A stretch of 34,224 nt of DNA from Colwellia sp. (GTDB lineage Bacteria > Pseudomonadota > Gammaproteobacteria > Enterobacterales > Alteromonadaceae): the NCBI GenBank assembly GCA_016765685.1, contig JAESPR010000088.1, positions 1 through 34,224 of the forward strand, in the 5' to 3' direction. Positions 26,142 through 34,224 of this stretch are shown in pieces; position 1 is the stretch's first letter, and each line of letters opens with the position of its first letter. The notes beneath the pieces were generated by a model. It searched no databases, was not told where the DNA came from, and worked only from the letters and a program-made list of their open reading frames with translations. The position numbers were made by a program, and so were the translations under genes.

Positions 26142-28087
26142 TGAATCAATGGTTAAAAAACGTCAAAATACGTCATGCATTAATCGCTATCATTACGGTG
26201 TCACTATTAACGTTGTCACTTGCAGGAATACTGCTGTCAAATAATGCTTTTACTAATGTTTCAGAAAATAGCATTGAATCAGAACTTTTACCTAATCAGC
26301 TTGCAAAAGTTGCCGCTAGAATTAATCTCCAACTGAGTACACCTTTAGTGCTTTCTAAAGCGATAACTCAAAATAAATTTTTAATTGACTGGGCATTAGC
26401 GGGAGAGCCAGATAACAAGCAGCAAGAAGTGATTGATTTTTTAGCCTTAATGAAAACAAAAAATAATGCTCTTACTGTTTTTTGGGTATCAAATGTTTCA
26501 CAAAATTATTTAAATCAAGATGGCGTTCTGAAAAAAATCAACCCTGATAAAGATAAATGGTTTGACGGTTTCTTAAATAGTGATAAACCTTTTGAAATAG
26601 CCTTTGACTTTGAAGAAGGTACTTCTCAATTAACAGCGTTTGTGAATTATAGGGTTGCTGCCCAAGGAAAAAATCTTGCTATAGCCGGTTTAGGCTATAG
26701 CGTAAGTGAAATTAGTGCAGATATATTATCAAATAAAATCGGTGAAACAGGATATGTCTTTGTCACAGACAATGATGGCAATGTTATTATTCACCCTTAT
26801 TTAAGTTCAGTGAAAAAGCATAAGCTAAGAAGTTTTGATGGTTTTGCTAAAGTATCCAGTAAATTATTACAAAAAAGCGCAGATTATGTTTTTGATAAGG
26901 TGAATTATAAAAGTGTAGATTATTACGTTGCCAGTGTTGGTGTACCTGAGCTGAATTGGAAAATTATCGCTATGTTACCTGTAGATGAGCCGATGTCTGC
27001 TGTTCGAGCCGCTTTAAGTCAAACCGCTTTATTAAACATTATATTAGCGATAGGCTTTGTGCTGCTAATGGTGTCAGTTGCGAATAGAATCACTAAGCCC
27101 ATTGTTGATATTGGCGACAGACTACTTGAAATGGCTAAAAGTGGTGGTGATTTAACCCAACAATTAGACGCAAATCGCGGTGATGAATTAGGTCGATTAG
27201 CGCAAGGTTTTAATGCGATTATTGAAAAAGTGCACAATATTATGCTTGATATTAAAACTACAGAGCAGGTGATGGAGTCATCATTCGCTAAACTAGCCGC
27301 TATTGCTGATGATGTTGATGGCTGTGCAAAATCTCAGCAGGCTGAGTCTGACTCGGTTGCTGCGGCAACGACGCAAATGAATCAAAGTATTCAAGAGGTG
27401 AGTAATTTAGCAGGCAGTACCGCCGATAAAGCGGAGTTAACTCAATCGCAAGTAGAAGATATAAACAAGCAAGTGGGCGATACTAATCAAGTGATGCAAC
27501 AGTTAGATATTAGTAATATTTCCACCCAAGAGAAAATACAAGCATTGGCTGATCAAACTCAAACGATAAGCTCTGTTATAGATACAATCAGTAGTATTTC
27601 GGAGCAAACTAACTTACTAGCATTAAATGCAGCTATTGAGGCAGCAAGGGCTGGTGAGCAAGGGCGTGGCTTTGCTGTTGTTGCCGATGAAGTAAGATCG
27701 TTAGCCGCAAGAACTAAAGATTCTACACGTGAAATTAATGACGTCATTGAAAAACTACAACAACAAGCTCAAGAAACGGTTTTAGCGATGGCTCAAAATA
27801 GTGAGCTGGCAAAAGAGGGTCTTGAAAAAACCAATACCGCTAGCGAGGCATTAAAAGGGGTGGTAACTGAAATTAATGAAATTACTAATATGAACACCTC
27901 AGTTGCTACCGCCACTAATCAGCAATCAAGTGTTATTGGTGAGTTAAATGTTAATATAACGCGTATTGCTGATATGTCTGCTCAAGTAGCTGATCTTTCA
28001 GAAAATACCAAAGAGGAATTACAAGATTTAGAGGTGCAAAAAGTACGTTTAGCCGCGCTAGTTGCCCAATTTAAAACTAAGGCATAA
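26141..28087 (+). CDS. methyl-accepting chemotaxis protein (dCACHE-HAMP-MA)
   Basis: A 648-residue transmembrane chemoreceptor. Helix 1 is about 11-31 (HALIAIITVSLLTLSLAGIL); residues 40-280 form a periplasmic double-CACHE ligand domain (WFDGFLNSDKPFEIAFDF, GETGYVFVTDNDGNVIIHP, PELNWKIIAMLP). Helix 2 is about 293-313, HAMP about 314-368 (NRITKPIVDIGDRLLEMA), and the cytoplasmic methyl-accepting coiled coil runs from 375. The CheA/CheW-binding hairpin tip is clear at 487-525 (SEQTNLLALNAAIEAARAGE, then QGRGFAVVADEVRSLAARTK). No C-terminal CheR pentapeptide is seen. The ligand is not deducible; dCACHE domains of this kind often bind amino acids or small organic acids. AGGA eight bases upstream supports the start. 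Confidence 0.95.
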   Translation: MNQWLKNVKIRHALIAIITVSLLTLSLAGILLSNNAFTNVSENSIESELLPNQLAKVAARINLQLSTPLVLSKAITQNKFLIDWALAGEPDNKQQEVIDFLALMKTKNNALTVFWVSNVSQNYLNQDGVLKKINPDKDKWFDGFLNSDKPFEIAFDFEEGTSQLTAFVNYRVAAQGKNLAIAGLGYSVSEISADILSNKIGETGYVFVTDNDGNVIIHPYLSSVKKHKLRSFDGFAKVSSKLLQKSADYVFDKVNYKSVDYYVASVGVPELNWKIIAMLPVDEPMSAVRAALSQTALLNIILAIGFVLLMVSVANRITKPIVDIGDRLLEMAKSGGDLTQQLDANRGDELGRLAQGFNAIIEKVHNIMLDIKTTEQVMESSFAKLAAIADDVDGCAKSQQAESDSVAAATTQMNQSIQEVSNLAGSTADKAELTQSQVEDINKQVGDTNQVMQQLDISNISTQEKIQALADQTQTISSVIDTISSISEQTNLLALNAAIEAARAGEQGRGFAVVADEVRSLAARTKDSTREINDVIEKLQQQAQETVLAMAQNSELAKEGLEKTNTASEALKGVVTEINEITNMNTSVATATNQQSSVIGELNVNITRIADMSAQVADLSENTKEELQDLEVQKVRLAALVAQFKTKA

Positions 28088-28092
28088 TACCT

Positions 28093-28120
28093 CGTTAACC
28101 GTTAACCGTTAACCGTTAAT
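28093..28120 (+). repeat. four-copy 7-bp tandem repeat (CGTTAAC)
   Basis: Units CGTTAAC at 28093, 28100 and 28107, then CGTTAAT at 28114. The last unit adjoins the lpxH tail fragment; intact lpxH has one and a half similar units (GTAACCGTTAAT) just past its own stop, so the repeat probably grew from that flank. Confidence 0.85.
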
Positions 28121-28182
28121 CAATTTAGCGGTTTATTTAATAATTCCATACCAGTCGAGGTGACTTTAAGCCATGCACCCTG
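28120..28182 (-). pseudogene. duplicated, diverged 3' end of lpxH
   Basis: Minus-strand translation reads [20 protein letters not shown] then TGA; intact lpxH ends [20 protein letters not shown] then TAA. Similarity continues past the stop through ATTTAGC..ACCGTTAA. About 58 of 71 bases agree between 28112-28182 and the lpxH end. Of nine differing sense codons, six are synonymous. No start or upstream part of the gene is present here. The fragment marks the left edge of the Rieske-permease block, with intact lpxH on its right. Confidence 0.85.
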
Positions 28183-28256
28183 TGGCATTTCTATTTCGTA
28201 TCAACAGCATACGGTTAGGCATTTGGAGTACTTTACTAAAATAATAAGCTAATGTA

Positions 28257-29345
28257 ATGATTTTAAATGAAATAGTAGAACAGTACAATGCAACTTTACC
28301 ACTAGAACGGGCTATTACACCACCTAGTGCTTGGTACACCAGCTCAGATATTGCCAAGTTAGAACAAGACTCTGTGTTTAGTGACAATTGGTTAGTGGCA
28401 ACACGAAAAGAGCTATTGCAAGAGTCAGGTCAATATGTGGCTACAACGGTTGCAGGTCAACCTATCGTTATTGTACGTGGCGACACCATTAAGGGCTTCT
28501 ATAATGTTTGTCAACATCATGCTGCGCAGGTTATGGAAACTGGGCAAGGGTGTACTCGCGCTTTAAATTGCCCTTATCATGGCTGGACGTACAAGCTTGA
28601 TGGTTCATTGGCTGCTACGCCACAATTTGAAGCTGCGGAGGGTTTTGATAAAACTAATCATGGCTTAAAGGAAGTTAGGGTTGAAGTTTGGCAACAATGG
28701 GTATTTGTTTGTTTGAATAATGATGCTCCGCCTTTAAGCGAGTATTTAGGGACGTTATATAGCCAACTTGATCCATTAAACTTAGATAAAATGCGTTTTC
28801 ATCAGCGTATTAGTTATGACTTAAATTGTAATTGGAAAGTGTACGTTGACAATTTTTTAGACGGTGGTTATCACGTTCCTATTTTACACAAAGGGTTGAA
28901 TAGTGCGTTAGACGGCAAATACTACAAAATAGAAGTTACTGACAAATATTGTTTACAGTCTTGTCCTACCAAGCAGCGCGACAACGATTTTTCACAGGTA
29001 AGAACGGGCACAGCACGATATTATTGGCAGTATCCTAATTTAATGATTAACTGTTACGACGCTATTATGGGGATCATTATTGTTGAGCCAGTTGCCGTTG
29101 ATAAATGCAAAATTATCTTTGAATATTACTTTGACGATAATCATCCGTTAATCGACGAAGACTTTAAAAATAATAGTGTTGCTGTTGCCGATAAAATTCA
29201 AGATGAGGATGTGGCAATTTGTCTTTCAGTACAGCAAGGTCTTGCATCAAAGGGATATGAAACAGGTCGGCTTGTACCAAGCAAAGAAGCCGGTGAACAT
29301 TTGTTCCATAAATTATTATATAAAGATCTGAAAAACCATTTATAA
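28257..29345 (+). CDS. choline monooxygenase-like Rieske oxygenase
   Basis: A 362-residue Rieske non-haem iron oxygenase. The Rieske 2Fe-2S ligands are C85-x-H87 and C105-x2-H108 (CQHHAAQV, CPYHGWTY). The mononuclear iron site is D202-x3-H206-x4-H211 in DNFLDGGYHVPILHKGL, and the third ligand region is QDEDVAICLSVQQGL. The N-terminus (PLERAITPPSAWYTS) and C-terminus (GYETGRLVPSKEAGEHLFH) closely follow plant choline monooxygenases and bacterial quaternary-amine oxygenases. A likely job is oxidation or demethylation of choline- or betaine-like compounds; the reductase partner is not in this window. It lies in the block bounded by the lpxH tail copy and overlaps the stop of the convergent permease gene. 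Confidence 0.88.
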   Translation: MILNEIVEQYNATLPLERAITPPSAWYTSSDIAKLEQDSVFSDNWLVATRKELLQESGQYVATTVAGQPIVIVRGDTIKGFYNVCQHHAAQVMETGQGCTRALNCPYHGWTYKLDGSLAATPQFEAAEGFDKTNHGLKEVRVEVWQQWVFVCLNNDAPPLSEYLGTLYSQLDPLNLDKMRFHQRISYDLNCNWKVYVDNFLDGGYHVPILHKGLNSALDGKYYKIEVTDKYCLQSCPTKQRDNDFSQVRTGTARYYWQYPNLMINCYDAIMGIIIVEPVAVDKCKIIFEYYFDDNHPLIDEDFKNNSVAVADKIQDEDVAICLSVQQGLASKGYETGRLVPSKEAGEHLFHKLLYKDLKNHL

Positions 29346-30665
29346 CTCGTTTCTATTTAATGCAGACTGGTTAGCTTGGTATTTTGTGAAGAAAAAAACC
29401 GGAATGCCGGCTATCAACAATATAAATCCCATGACTATTGTCTCAGTGCCTAGATTCGCAATTATCCAGATTGAAAATAGCGTTGCTATTGTGGTAATAA
29501 CGGCACTGAAAGGTGTTAACCCTAGTGGATTTCGATTTTTTAATGACATGGTAAAATGAGCCAAGGTACACAGTAAGTAGGGAATAACTGTTGCAAAGGT
29601 GGACAATAAAATGACTAACGTAAATTGATCGACTAAGCTTTCATTAAAATTCATTAGCACGAGCCCCGACACCAATAATGTTGAAATTATAATGCCTTTA
29701 GCCGGCACCTTTCGTTTAGATTTCTCACCAAATACTTTTGGAAATAGGCCATCCCTTGATGCAGCCATCGGCACTTGTCCAAGGCACAAAGTCCAACAAT
29801 TAAGCGCTCCTAAGCATGATACTACCGCGCACACGCCAATAAAATAATAGCCCCAATCACCCCATAAAATAGCTGCAGCATCGGCAAATGGAGCATTTGA
29901 TTTAGATAAAACTGCTGGCTCAATTAACCCCATAACTGAAATTGACCCTAGAATATAAACAAACGCGCAAATTCCGGTACCGAGCAAAGCGGCTTTAGGT
30001 ACATTTTTTTCTGGGTCGATTACATCACCAGCAACATTATTGGCAGTTTCTAACCCTAAAAATGACCACATTGTCAGTGCAGACGCAGCTGAAACTGCAG
30101 AGTAAGAGCTCATCTCAGTCAAATTAAACGGTACAAAATGGTCGGTGTTTAAGTAAAAACAACCAACCAACGCAACTAAAAATAAAGGGATAAATTTTAA
30201 TATGGTGGTAACAAGCTGGAGTTTCCCTACTTCTTTTAAGCCACGTAAGTTAACCCAAACTAAAGACCATAAAAATAATAAGGTTGTCAGCGCAGCTATG
30301 TCGCTTTGTTGCTTTAATATTGGAATAAATACCGATAGGTAACTGACCAATGCAATAGAAATAGCGGCATTGGCTGCTATCATGCAAATCCAGTAACCCC
30401 AGCAAACAGAAAACCCCATAAAATCACCAAATGCTGCTCGGGTATAAATATAAGAGCCGCCAGAGCCTCTTACGTATTTCGACAAACTGGCAAATACATA
30501 AGCTAAGGTAAGGGAGCCCACAGAGGTAAATATCCAGCCGACGATACTAATGCCACCAAAGGAAGCAAGTGCTGATGGCAGTAAAAAAATGCCACTACCA
30601 ATCATACCGCCAACCACCATAGACGTAGCTGTCCATAATCCAAAACCCGATTTTTTTACTGACAT
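29340..30665 (-). CDS. APC-superfamily amino-acid permease
   Basis: A 441-residue inner-membrane transporter with about 12 hydrophobic helices. The first helix carries the APC signature GGMIGSGIFLLPSALASFGG, where substrate binds in AdiC-like antiporters; helix 6 contains SALTMWSFLGLETANNVAGDV. The style is that of the AdiC/PotE/CadB branch (basic amino-acid or polyamine exchange), but substrate is not fixed. The gene ends inside the last codons of the convergent Rieske gene (6-bp overlap), so both arrived or evolved as a tight pair. A joint role in uptake and oxidation of an amine is inference. Confidence 0.9.
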   Translation of the reverse strand: MSVKKSGFGLWTATSMVVGGMIGSGIFLLPSALASFGGISIVGWIFTSVGSLTLAYVFASLSKYVRGSGGSYIYTRAAFGDFMGFSVCWGYWICMIAANAAISIALVSYLSVFIPILKQQSDIAALTTLLFLWSLVWVNLRGLKEVGKLQLVTTILKFIPLFLVALVGCFYLNTDHFVPFNLTEMSSYSAVSAASALTMWSFLGLETANNVAGDVIDPEKNVPKAALLGTGICAFVYILGSISVMGLIEPAVLSKSNAPFADAAAILWGDWGYYFIGVCAVVSCLGALNCWTLCLGQVPMAASRDGLFPKVFGEKSKRKVPAKGIIISTLLVSGLVLMNFNESLVDQFTLVILLSTFATVIPYLLCTLAHFTMSLKNRNPLGLTPFSAVITTIATLFSIWIIANLGTETIVMGFILLIAGIPVFFFTKYQANQSALNRNEL

Positions 30666-30823
30666 TTAACCTGTCCGTTTATAGTTTTTATACCCTTAAG
30701 ATAGTATTTTTGTTTCAAAAACACTAATAGTCTTGTTATAGATCTAATTTATGAGCAGTTACTAATTCGCAGTGCAAAATGATGGTTGGCTTTACGTATA
30801 GCTATTAAGCCCGTAACCGTTAA

Positions 30824-31612
30824 TTAATTTAGCGGTTTATTTAAGAGTTCTATGCTGGTTGGGGTTACTTTCAGCCATGCGCCTTGGTCATACCAATCAC
30901 CTAACACAATGCGTTTAGCTGTTTTGCCATTTGTCATTAATTCATGTATTGCTGGTCGGTGAGTATGACCGTGTATCATTAGTTGGCATTGATGTTTTTC
31001 AAGAGATTTCACCACTTCGTTTGGTGTTACGTCCATGATGTCTTGAGATTTAATTGCTGTAGCAGCAGCACTTCGTTGGCGATAATTGGCGGCAATTTTT
31101 TTACGAACAAAAAGCGGTAGGCTTTTGATTAACGCTTGCCACCACCATGAACGTGATTTTTGTCGAAATTTTTGATAAGCAATATCACGAGTACACAAGG
31201 TATCGCCATGCATAATGACCACATTTTGTCCGTATAAATCAATTAAATCTACTTCAGGCAATAAAGTCATTGTTGATTTTATTGCGAATTCCTTACCGAG
31301 TAAAAAGTCTCTATTGCCATGAATGAAATAGATTTTAGTTCCAAAGCTCGCTAGTGTTGTCAGTGCTTTGGCAATTGTCGCTAGATAGGAACTGTCATCG
31401 TCATCGCCAATCCAAGCCTCAAATAAATCACCGAGGATATAAAGCGTTTGTGCTTGTATTGCGTCAGTTTTTAAAAAACGCAAAAAACAGGCGGTAATGT
31501 CAGGCCTGTTTTGCGCTAAATGTAAATCAGCAATAAAATAAGTGACTTGCGGTTGCTGGTCACTTAAAAACTGAGGGCTTGCAGGCAGAGTGTCTGAAGG
31601 TAAACTACTCAA
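30824..31612 (-). CDS. lpxH: UDP-2,3-diacylglucosamine diphosphatase
   Basis: A 262-residue peripheral membrane enzyme of lipid A synthesis that cleaves UDP-2,3-diacylglucosamine to lipid X and UMP. The calcineurin-like metal sites are complete: D29 and H31 (FIADLHL), D62 ([13 protein letters not shown]), N100 ([13 protein letters not shown]), H135 (IMHGDTLCT), and H214/H216 ([12 protein letters not shown]). It is about 20 residues longer than E. coli LpxH at the N-terminus. The start overlaps the end of ppiB by 8 bp, implying translational coupling. Its last 21 codons are copied at 28120-28182. In E. coli ppiB-lpxH is followed by purEK; here it is followed by the Rieske-permease block. Confidence 0.96.
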   Translation of the reverse strand: MSSLPSDTLPASPQFLSDQQPQVTYFIADLHLAQNRPDITACFLRFLKTDAIQAQTLYILGDLFEAWIGDDDDSSYLATIAKALTTLASFGTKIYFIHGNRDFLLGKEFAIKSTMTLLPEVDLIDLYGQNVVIMHGDTLCTRDIAYQKFRQKSRSWWWQALIKSLPLFVRKKIAANYRQRSAAATAIKSQDIMDVTPNEVVKSLEKHQCQLMIHGHTHRPAIHELMTNGKTAKRIVLGDWYDQGAWLKVTPTSIELLNKPLN

Positions 31613-32096
31613 CGATGGCGGACTCGATTAAAATATCGTCTTTAGGCACATCACCATGACCGTGCATATTACCGGTGTCAACTAAAGCCATTTTGTCGAT
31701 TACGTCCATGCCTTCAACTACTTCGCCAAATACACAATATCCCCAACCTTGAACAGATTCACTTTTGAAGTCTAAAAAATCATTGTCAGACAAGTTAATG
31801 AAAAATTGTGCTGAGGCAGAATGCGGCTCTTGAGTACGTGCCATTGCTAAAGTGCCACGTTTGTTACCTAAACCATTATTGGCTTCATTTTCAATGCTAG
31901 CACGGCTTTCTTTTTCTTCTAAACCTGGAACAAAACCGCCACCCTGAGCCATAAAGCCTTTGATCACACGATGAAAAATAGTACCGTCGTAATGGCCTTC
32001 TTCAACATATTGTTGAAAGTTTTTTGCGCTAATAGGAGCTTTATCAAAGTTAAGTTCAATTTTGATATCACCAAGGGTTGTTTTTAAAATAATCAT
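31605..32096 (-). CDS. ppiB: cytoplasmic peptidyl-prolyl cis-trans isomerase (cyclophilin)
   Basis: A 163-residue cyclophilin, the size of E. coli PpiB, which speeds proline isomerisation in protein folding. Active-site segments are all present: [51 protein letters not shown] and [20 protein letters not shown]. The start at 32096 ([15 protein letters not shown]) matches the family and has GAGAG upstream; a longer frame from 32201 would add 35 unlikely residues. There is no signal peptide, so it is cytosolic. It is divergent from cysS and coupled to lpxH. Confidence 0.96.
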   Translation of the reverse strand: MIILKTTLGDIKIELNFDKAPISAKNFQQYVEEGHYDGTIFHRVIKGFMAQGGGFVPGLEEKESRASIENEANNGLGNKRGTLAMARTQEPHSASAQFFINLSDNDFLDFKSESVQGWGYCVFGEVVEGMDVIDKMALVDTGNMHGHGDVPKDDILIESAIVE

Positions 32097-32256
32097 AGCA
32101 AGTCTCTCTAAATATAGAGCCATTAAGCTCAAGCAAATAAATTTTGCTAAATTGTACATTAACTCATTAGAAAGTGCATTAGTCATGATGATTCTGTTCA
32201 TTTGTTCAGGTACAATTGCTGCTCATTTTATAGTTTGACTGGAGTCGTTAACCCTC

Positions 32257-33690
32257 ATGTTGCAGATATACAATACTTTAACCCGTAAAAAGGAAGTTTT
32301 TACCCCAATTCACCCCGGTAAAGTAGGATTGTATGTTTGTGGTTGCACGGTTTACGACTTATGCCATATTGGTCACGCACGTACCTATATTAGTTTTGAT
32401 AATATTGCCCGTTATCTGCGTTTTTCTGGCTTCGAAGTTAACTATGTCCGCAACATCACCGATGTTGAAGATAAAATCATCAATCGAGCAGCTAAAAATA
32501 ATGAAACTCCGGATGAGCTAACTGAGCGCACCATCGCTTATATGCATGAAGATTTTGATGCCTTAAATATGGCACAACCAGATCTTGAGCCGCGGGTGAC
32601 AACGCATATGAATGAAATTATCGCCATGATTGAAGTTTTAGTGGCGAAAAACCATGCCTATATTTCAGAAAAAAGTGTTGGTGGCGATGCGAATGTTACT
32701 GGCAAAGGGGACGTTTTATTTGATGTTTCCAGCTATCCTGATTATGGACAATTAAGTGGTCAGGATTTAGAGCAATTGCAAGCAGGCTCAAGAGTTGATA
32801 TTGACCAGTCTAAAAATAATCCGTTAGATTTTGTTTTATGGAAATCAGCCAAACCCGGTGAGCCAAGTTGGTCATCACCGTGGGGCGAAGGCCGCCCAGG
32901 TTGGCATATTGAGTGTTCTGCAATGAGCGCCAAAGAACTAGGCCATCACTTTGATATTCATGGTGGCGGCTCAGATTTACAATTTCCGCACCATGAAAAT
33001 GAAATAGCCCAAAGTTGTTGTGCCCTTGATAGCCCGTATGTTAATTACTGGATACATACGGGTATGGTGCAAGTAGATCAAGAGAAAATGTCTAAATCAT
33101 TAGATAACTTTTTTACTATTCGTGATGTACTCACGCAATATGATGCTGAAACAGTACGTTTTTTCTTGACTACAGGCCATTACCGTAGTCAATTAAACTA
33201 TTCAACCGATAACTTAACTCAAGCTAGAGCATCGCTAGAGCGTATTTATACCGCGTTAAGAAATATAAAAATTAGTGATGACTTTGTGCTAGATAAGTCC
33301 TCTGCTTTTGTTCAGCAATTTTGCCAAGCTATGGATGATGACTTTAATACGCCGCAGGCTATTGCGGTATTGTTTGAAATTGCCAAAGAGATCAATGTAG
33401 CAAAAGATCAAAATACCGGTAAACAAGTAAACGAACTAGTTGAAGATCTTGCCGCGACTTTAAAAACATTAGGCGGTGTGATTGGTTTATTGCAACTCGA
33501 ACCAGAAAGTTTTTTGCAAGGGCAAAATGATGATAATGAAGTTGCCGTAATTGAAGCCTTGATCGTACAACGTAATCAAGCACGGGTTGATAAAAACTGG
33601 GCTTTGGCTGATGAAGCTCGAGATAAGCTCAATGCGTTGAATATTGTGCTGGAAGACAGTGCAGGAAAAACAACTTGGCGAAAAGCTTAA
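32257..33690 (+). CDS. cysS: cysteinyl-tRNA synthetase
   Basis: A 477-residue class I aminoacyl-tRNA synthetase charging tRNA-Cys. The zinc site begins with C28 in VCGCTVYD, the HIGH motif is H37-H40, WHIECSAMS and [10 protein letters not shown] supply the other zinc ligands, and KMSKS is at 277-281. The anticodon-binding DALR-like helical domain fills the C-terminus. Compared with E. coli (461) there is an extra loop around residues 138-150 ([13 protein letters not shown]) just before [18 protein letters not shown] upstream supports the start. Divergence from ppiB-lpxH is conserved with E. coli. Confidence 0.97.
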   Translation: MLQIYNTLTRKKEVFTPIHPGKVGLYVCGCTVYDLCHIGHARTYISFDNIARYLRFSGFEVNYVRNITDVEDKIINRAAKNNETPDELTERTIAYMHEDFDALNMAQPDLEPRVTTHMNEIIAMIEVLVAKNHAYISEKSVGGDANVTGKGDVLFDVSSYPDYGQLSGQDLEQLQAGSRVDIDQSKNNPLDFVLWKSAKPGEPSWSSPWGEGRPGWHIECSAMSAKELGHHFDIHGGGSDLQFPHHENEIAQSCCALDSPYVNYWIHTGMVQVDQEKMSKSLDNFFTIRDVLTQYDAETVRFFLTTGHYRSQLNYSTDNLTQARASLERIYTALRNIKISDDFVLDKSSAFVQQFCQAMDDDFNTPQAIAVLFEIAKEINVAKDQNTGKQVNELVEDLAATLKTLGGVIGLLQLEPESFLQGQNDDNEVAVIEALIVQRNQARVDKNWALADEARDKLNALNIVLEDSAGKTTWRKA

Positions 33691-33828
33691 TAAGCAGAAG
33701 TAGGTGGGATTTTAATTTGAGGGATCCCCACAAATATACATTGCGATATAGGCTTGACTTATTGAAAAGTATAGTTTTTTTATGGGTGGTATTATTTGCA
33801 ACAACAATGAATACATTAATTCTACCGT

Positions 33829-33918
33829 GTTTTGTGAGCATTTGTCGCGGTGGCGACAACACCCAAAAGGGGCTAAACGACGAGCCCCCTTTGGATTCCC
33901 CCGTCGCTGCCACAAAAC
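33829..33918. other. branched stem-loop structure 1 downstream of cysS
   Basis: GTTTTGTG (33829-33836) pairs with CACAAAAC (33911-33918). Inside are two hairpins: TTGTCGC-ggtg-GCGACAA (33842-33859) and CCAAAAGGGGCT facing AGCCCCCTTTGG (33863-33894, 11 of 12 pairs). The stretch is visibly richer in GC than the neighbouring genes. A short open frame crosses it (33782-34057) but its sequence is dictated by the hairpins and is not credible as a gene. Confidence 0.6.
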
Positions 33919-33936
33919 TCAATCTTGCATTCAATC

Positions 33937-34023
33937 AAGTGCTCTCGAGCTAACAGCGCTGAACGGGCATCCATGCCCTACATCGCTTTATTCATCATCC
34001 CTGATGAACATAGCTGAGCACTT
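33937..34023. other. branched stem-loop structure 2 downstream of cysS
   Basis: AAGTGCTC (33937-33944) pairs with GAGCACTT (34016-34023); after a 3-base bulge AGCTA (33948-33952) pairs with TAGCT (34011-34015), giving a 13-bp closing stem. Inside are GGGCAT-cc-ATGCCC (33965-33978) and TTCATCA-tccc-TGATGAA (33991-34008). Confidence 0.6.
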
Positions 34024-34110
34024 TCATTCATTCCAGCGTTTTGTCAGGCAGACCTAGTGCTTGTGGCGCGACTATTTTATTTAACTACTTTTTAGATTGT
34101 TGACGATAAA

Positions 34111-34158
34111 GAGCTCACAGCGAAGTGTTCACGCTTATCGTGCCAAGCACGCTAGCTC
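34111..34158. other. branched stem-loop structure 3 downstream of cysS
   Basis: GAGCT (34111-34115) pairs with AGCTC (34154-34158) and encloses AGCG/CGCT (34119-34122, 34132-34135) and CGTGC-caa-GCACG (34139-34151). It is shorter and weaker than the two before it but has the same closed-stem-with-two-arms plan. I see nothing else in 34024-34224. Confidence 0.4.
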
Positions 34159-34224
34159 CCATCTCAGCAACGAAAATTAAATTTAGAAAGCACAAAGTCT
34201 ATCGGAGCCATGACGTTACAGGGA

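Noticed and set aside
28148-28155. ATACCAGT in the Rieske upstream region as another copy of the ATACCAGTT element
   Set aside because: It falls inside the lpxH tail fragment and is explained by that coding sequence.
33675-34057. Several overlapping short frames on both strands after cysS
   Set aside because: They cross the inverted repeats, overlap each other in several frames, lack ribosome sites and show no family resemblance; the region is better described as structured non-coding DNA.
33937-34158. Integron attC sites
   Set aside because: The expected conserved core words were not seen, and no integrase or gene cassettes occur in the window.

Overview
The window looks like chromosome from a marine, probably cold-adapted gammaproteobacterium of the Colwellia / Alteromonadales type. 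The evidence is the low-GC, AT-rich synonymous codon use, the housekeeping gene order, and the gene set (FimV/HubP, MnmC, YfcL, MiaE, a choline-monooxygenase-like Rieske protein). No rRNA, tRNA, CRISPR array, integrase or complete insertion sequence was seen.

Layout. 1-2823: the tail of an unknown gene, a YcaC-type isochorismatase-fold hydrolase, a two-helix membrane protein, and a fusion of two CDGSH iron-sulfur motifs to the FMN/3Fe-4S core of glutamate synthase. 3014-7924: a catabolic unit read leftward (class III omega-amino acid:pyruvate aminotransferase, MmsA-type CoA-acylating semialdehyde dehydrogenase, bicupin). A divergent LysR regulator and a perfect T-N11-A palindrome lie in the shared promoter region. 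An AraC-type helix-turn-helix remnant sits behind the bicupin. Together these enzymes would turn beta-alanine-like amino acids into a malonate semialdehyde-type intermediate and then an acyl-CoA.

8035-23777: a conserved core block, yfcL, mnmC (reversed), fabB, pdxB, asd, fimV, truA, accD, folC, dedD, cvpA, purF. It follows the E. coli yfcL/mnmC/fabB and pdxB-usg-truA-accD-folC-dedD-cvpA-purF neighbourhood, with a true Asd in place of Usg. The block covers fatty-acid initiation and elongation, PLP, aspartate-family amino acids, polar/septal envelope organisation, tRNA pseudouridine, folate and purine synthesis. Notable here are an MnmC that has lost its methyltransferase domain, a FabR-like palindrome far upstream of fabB with 14-bp tandem repeats in between, and an eight-copy repeat in fimV.

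23806-28087: Yip1-family membrane protein, an unknown 96-residue protein paired with miaE, and a dCACHE chemoreceptor. 28093-30823: a block holding a choline-monooxygenase-like Rieske oxygenase and a convergent APC amino-acid permease. It is bounded on its left by a diverged copy of the last 21 codons of lpxH, while intact lpxH lies on its right; this is the clearest sign of a rearrangement or acquisition in the window. 30824-33690: lpxH-ppiB, divergent from cysS, as in E. coli. 33691-34224: no convincing gene, but three successive sequences that can fold into branched stem-loop structures.
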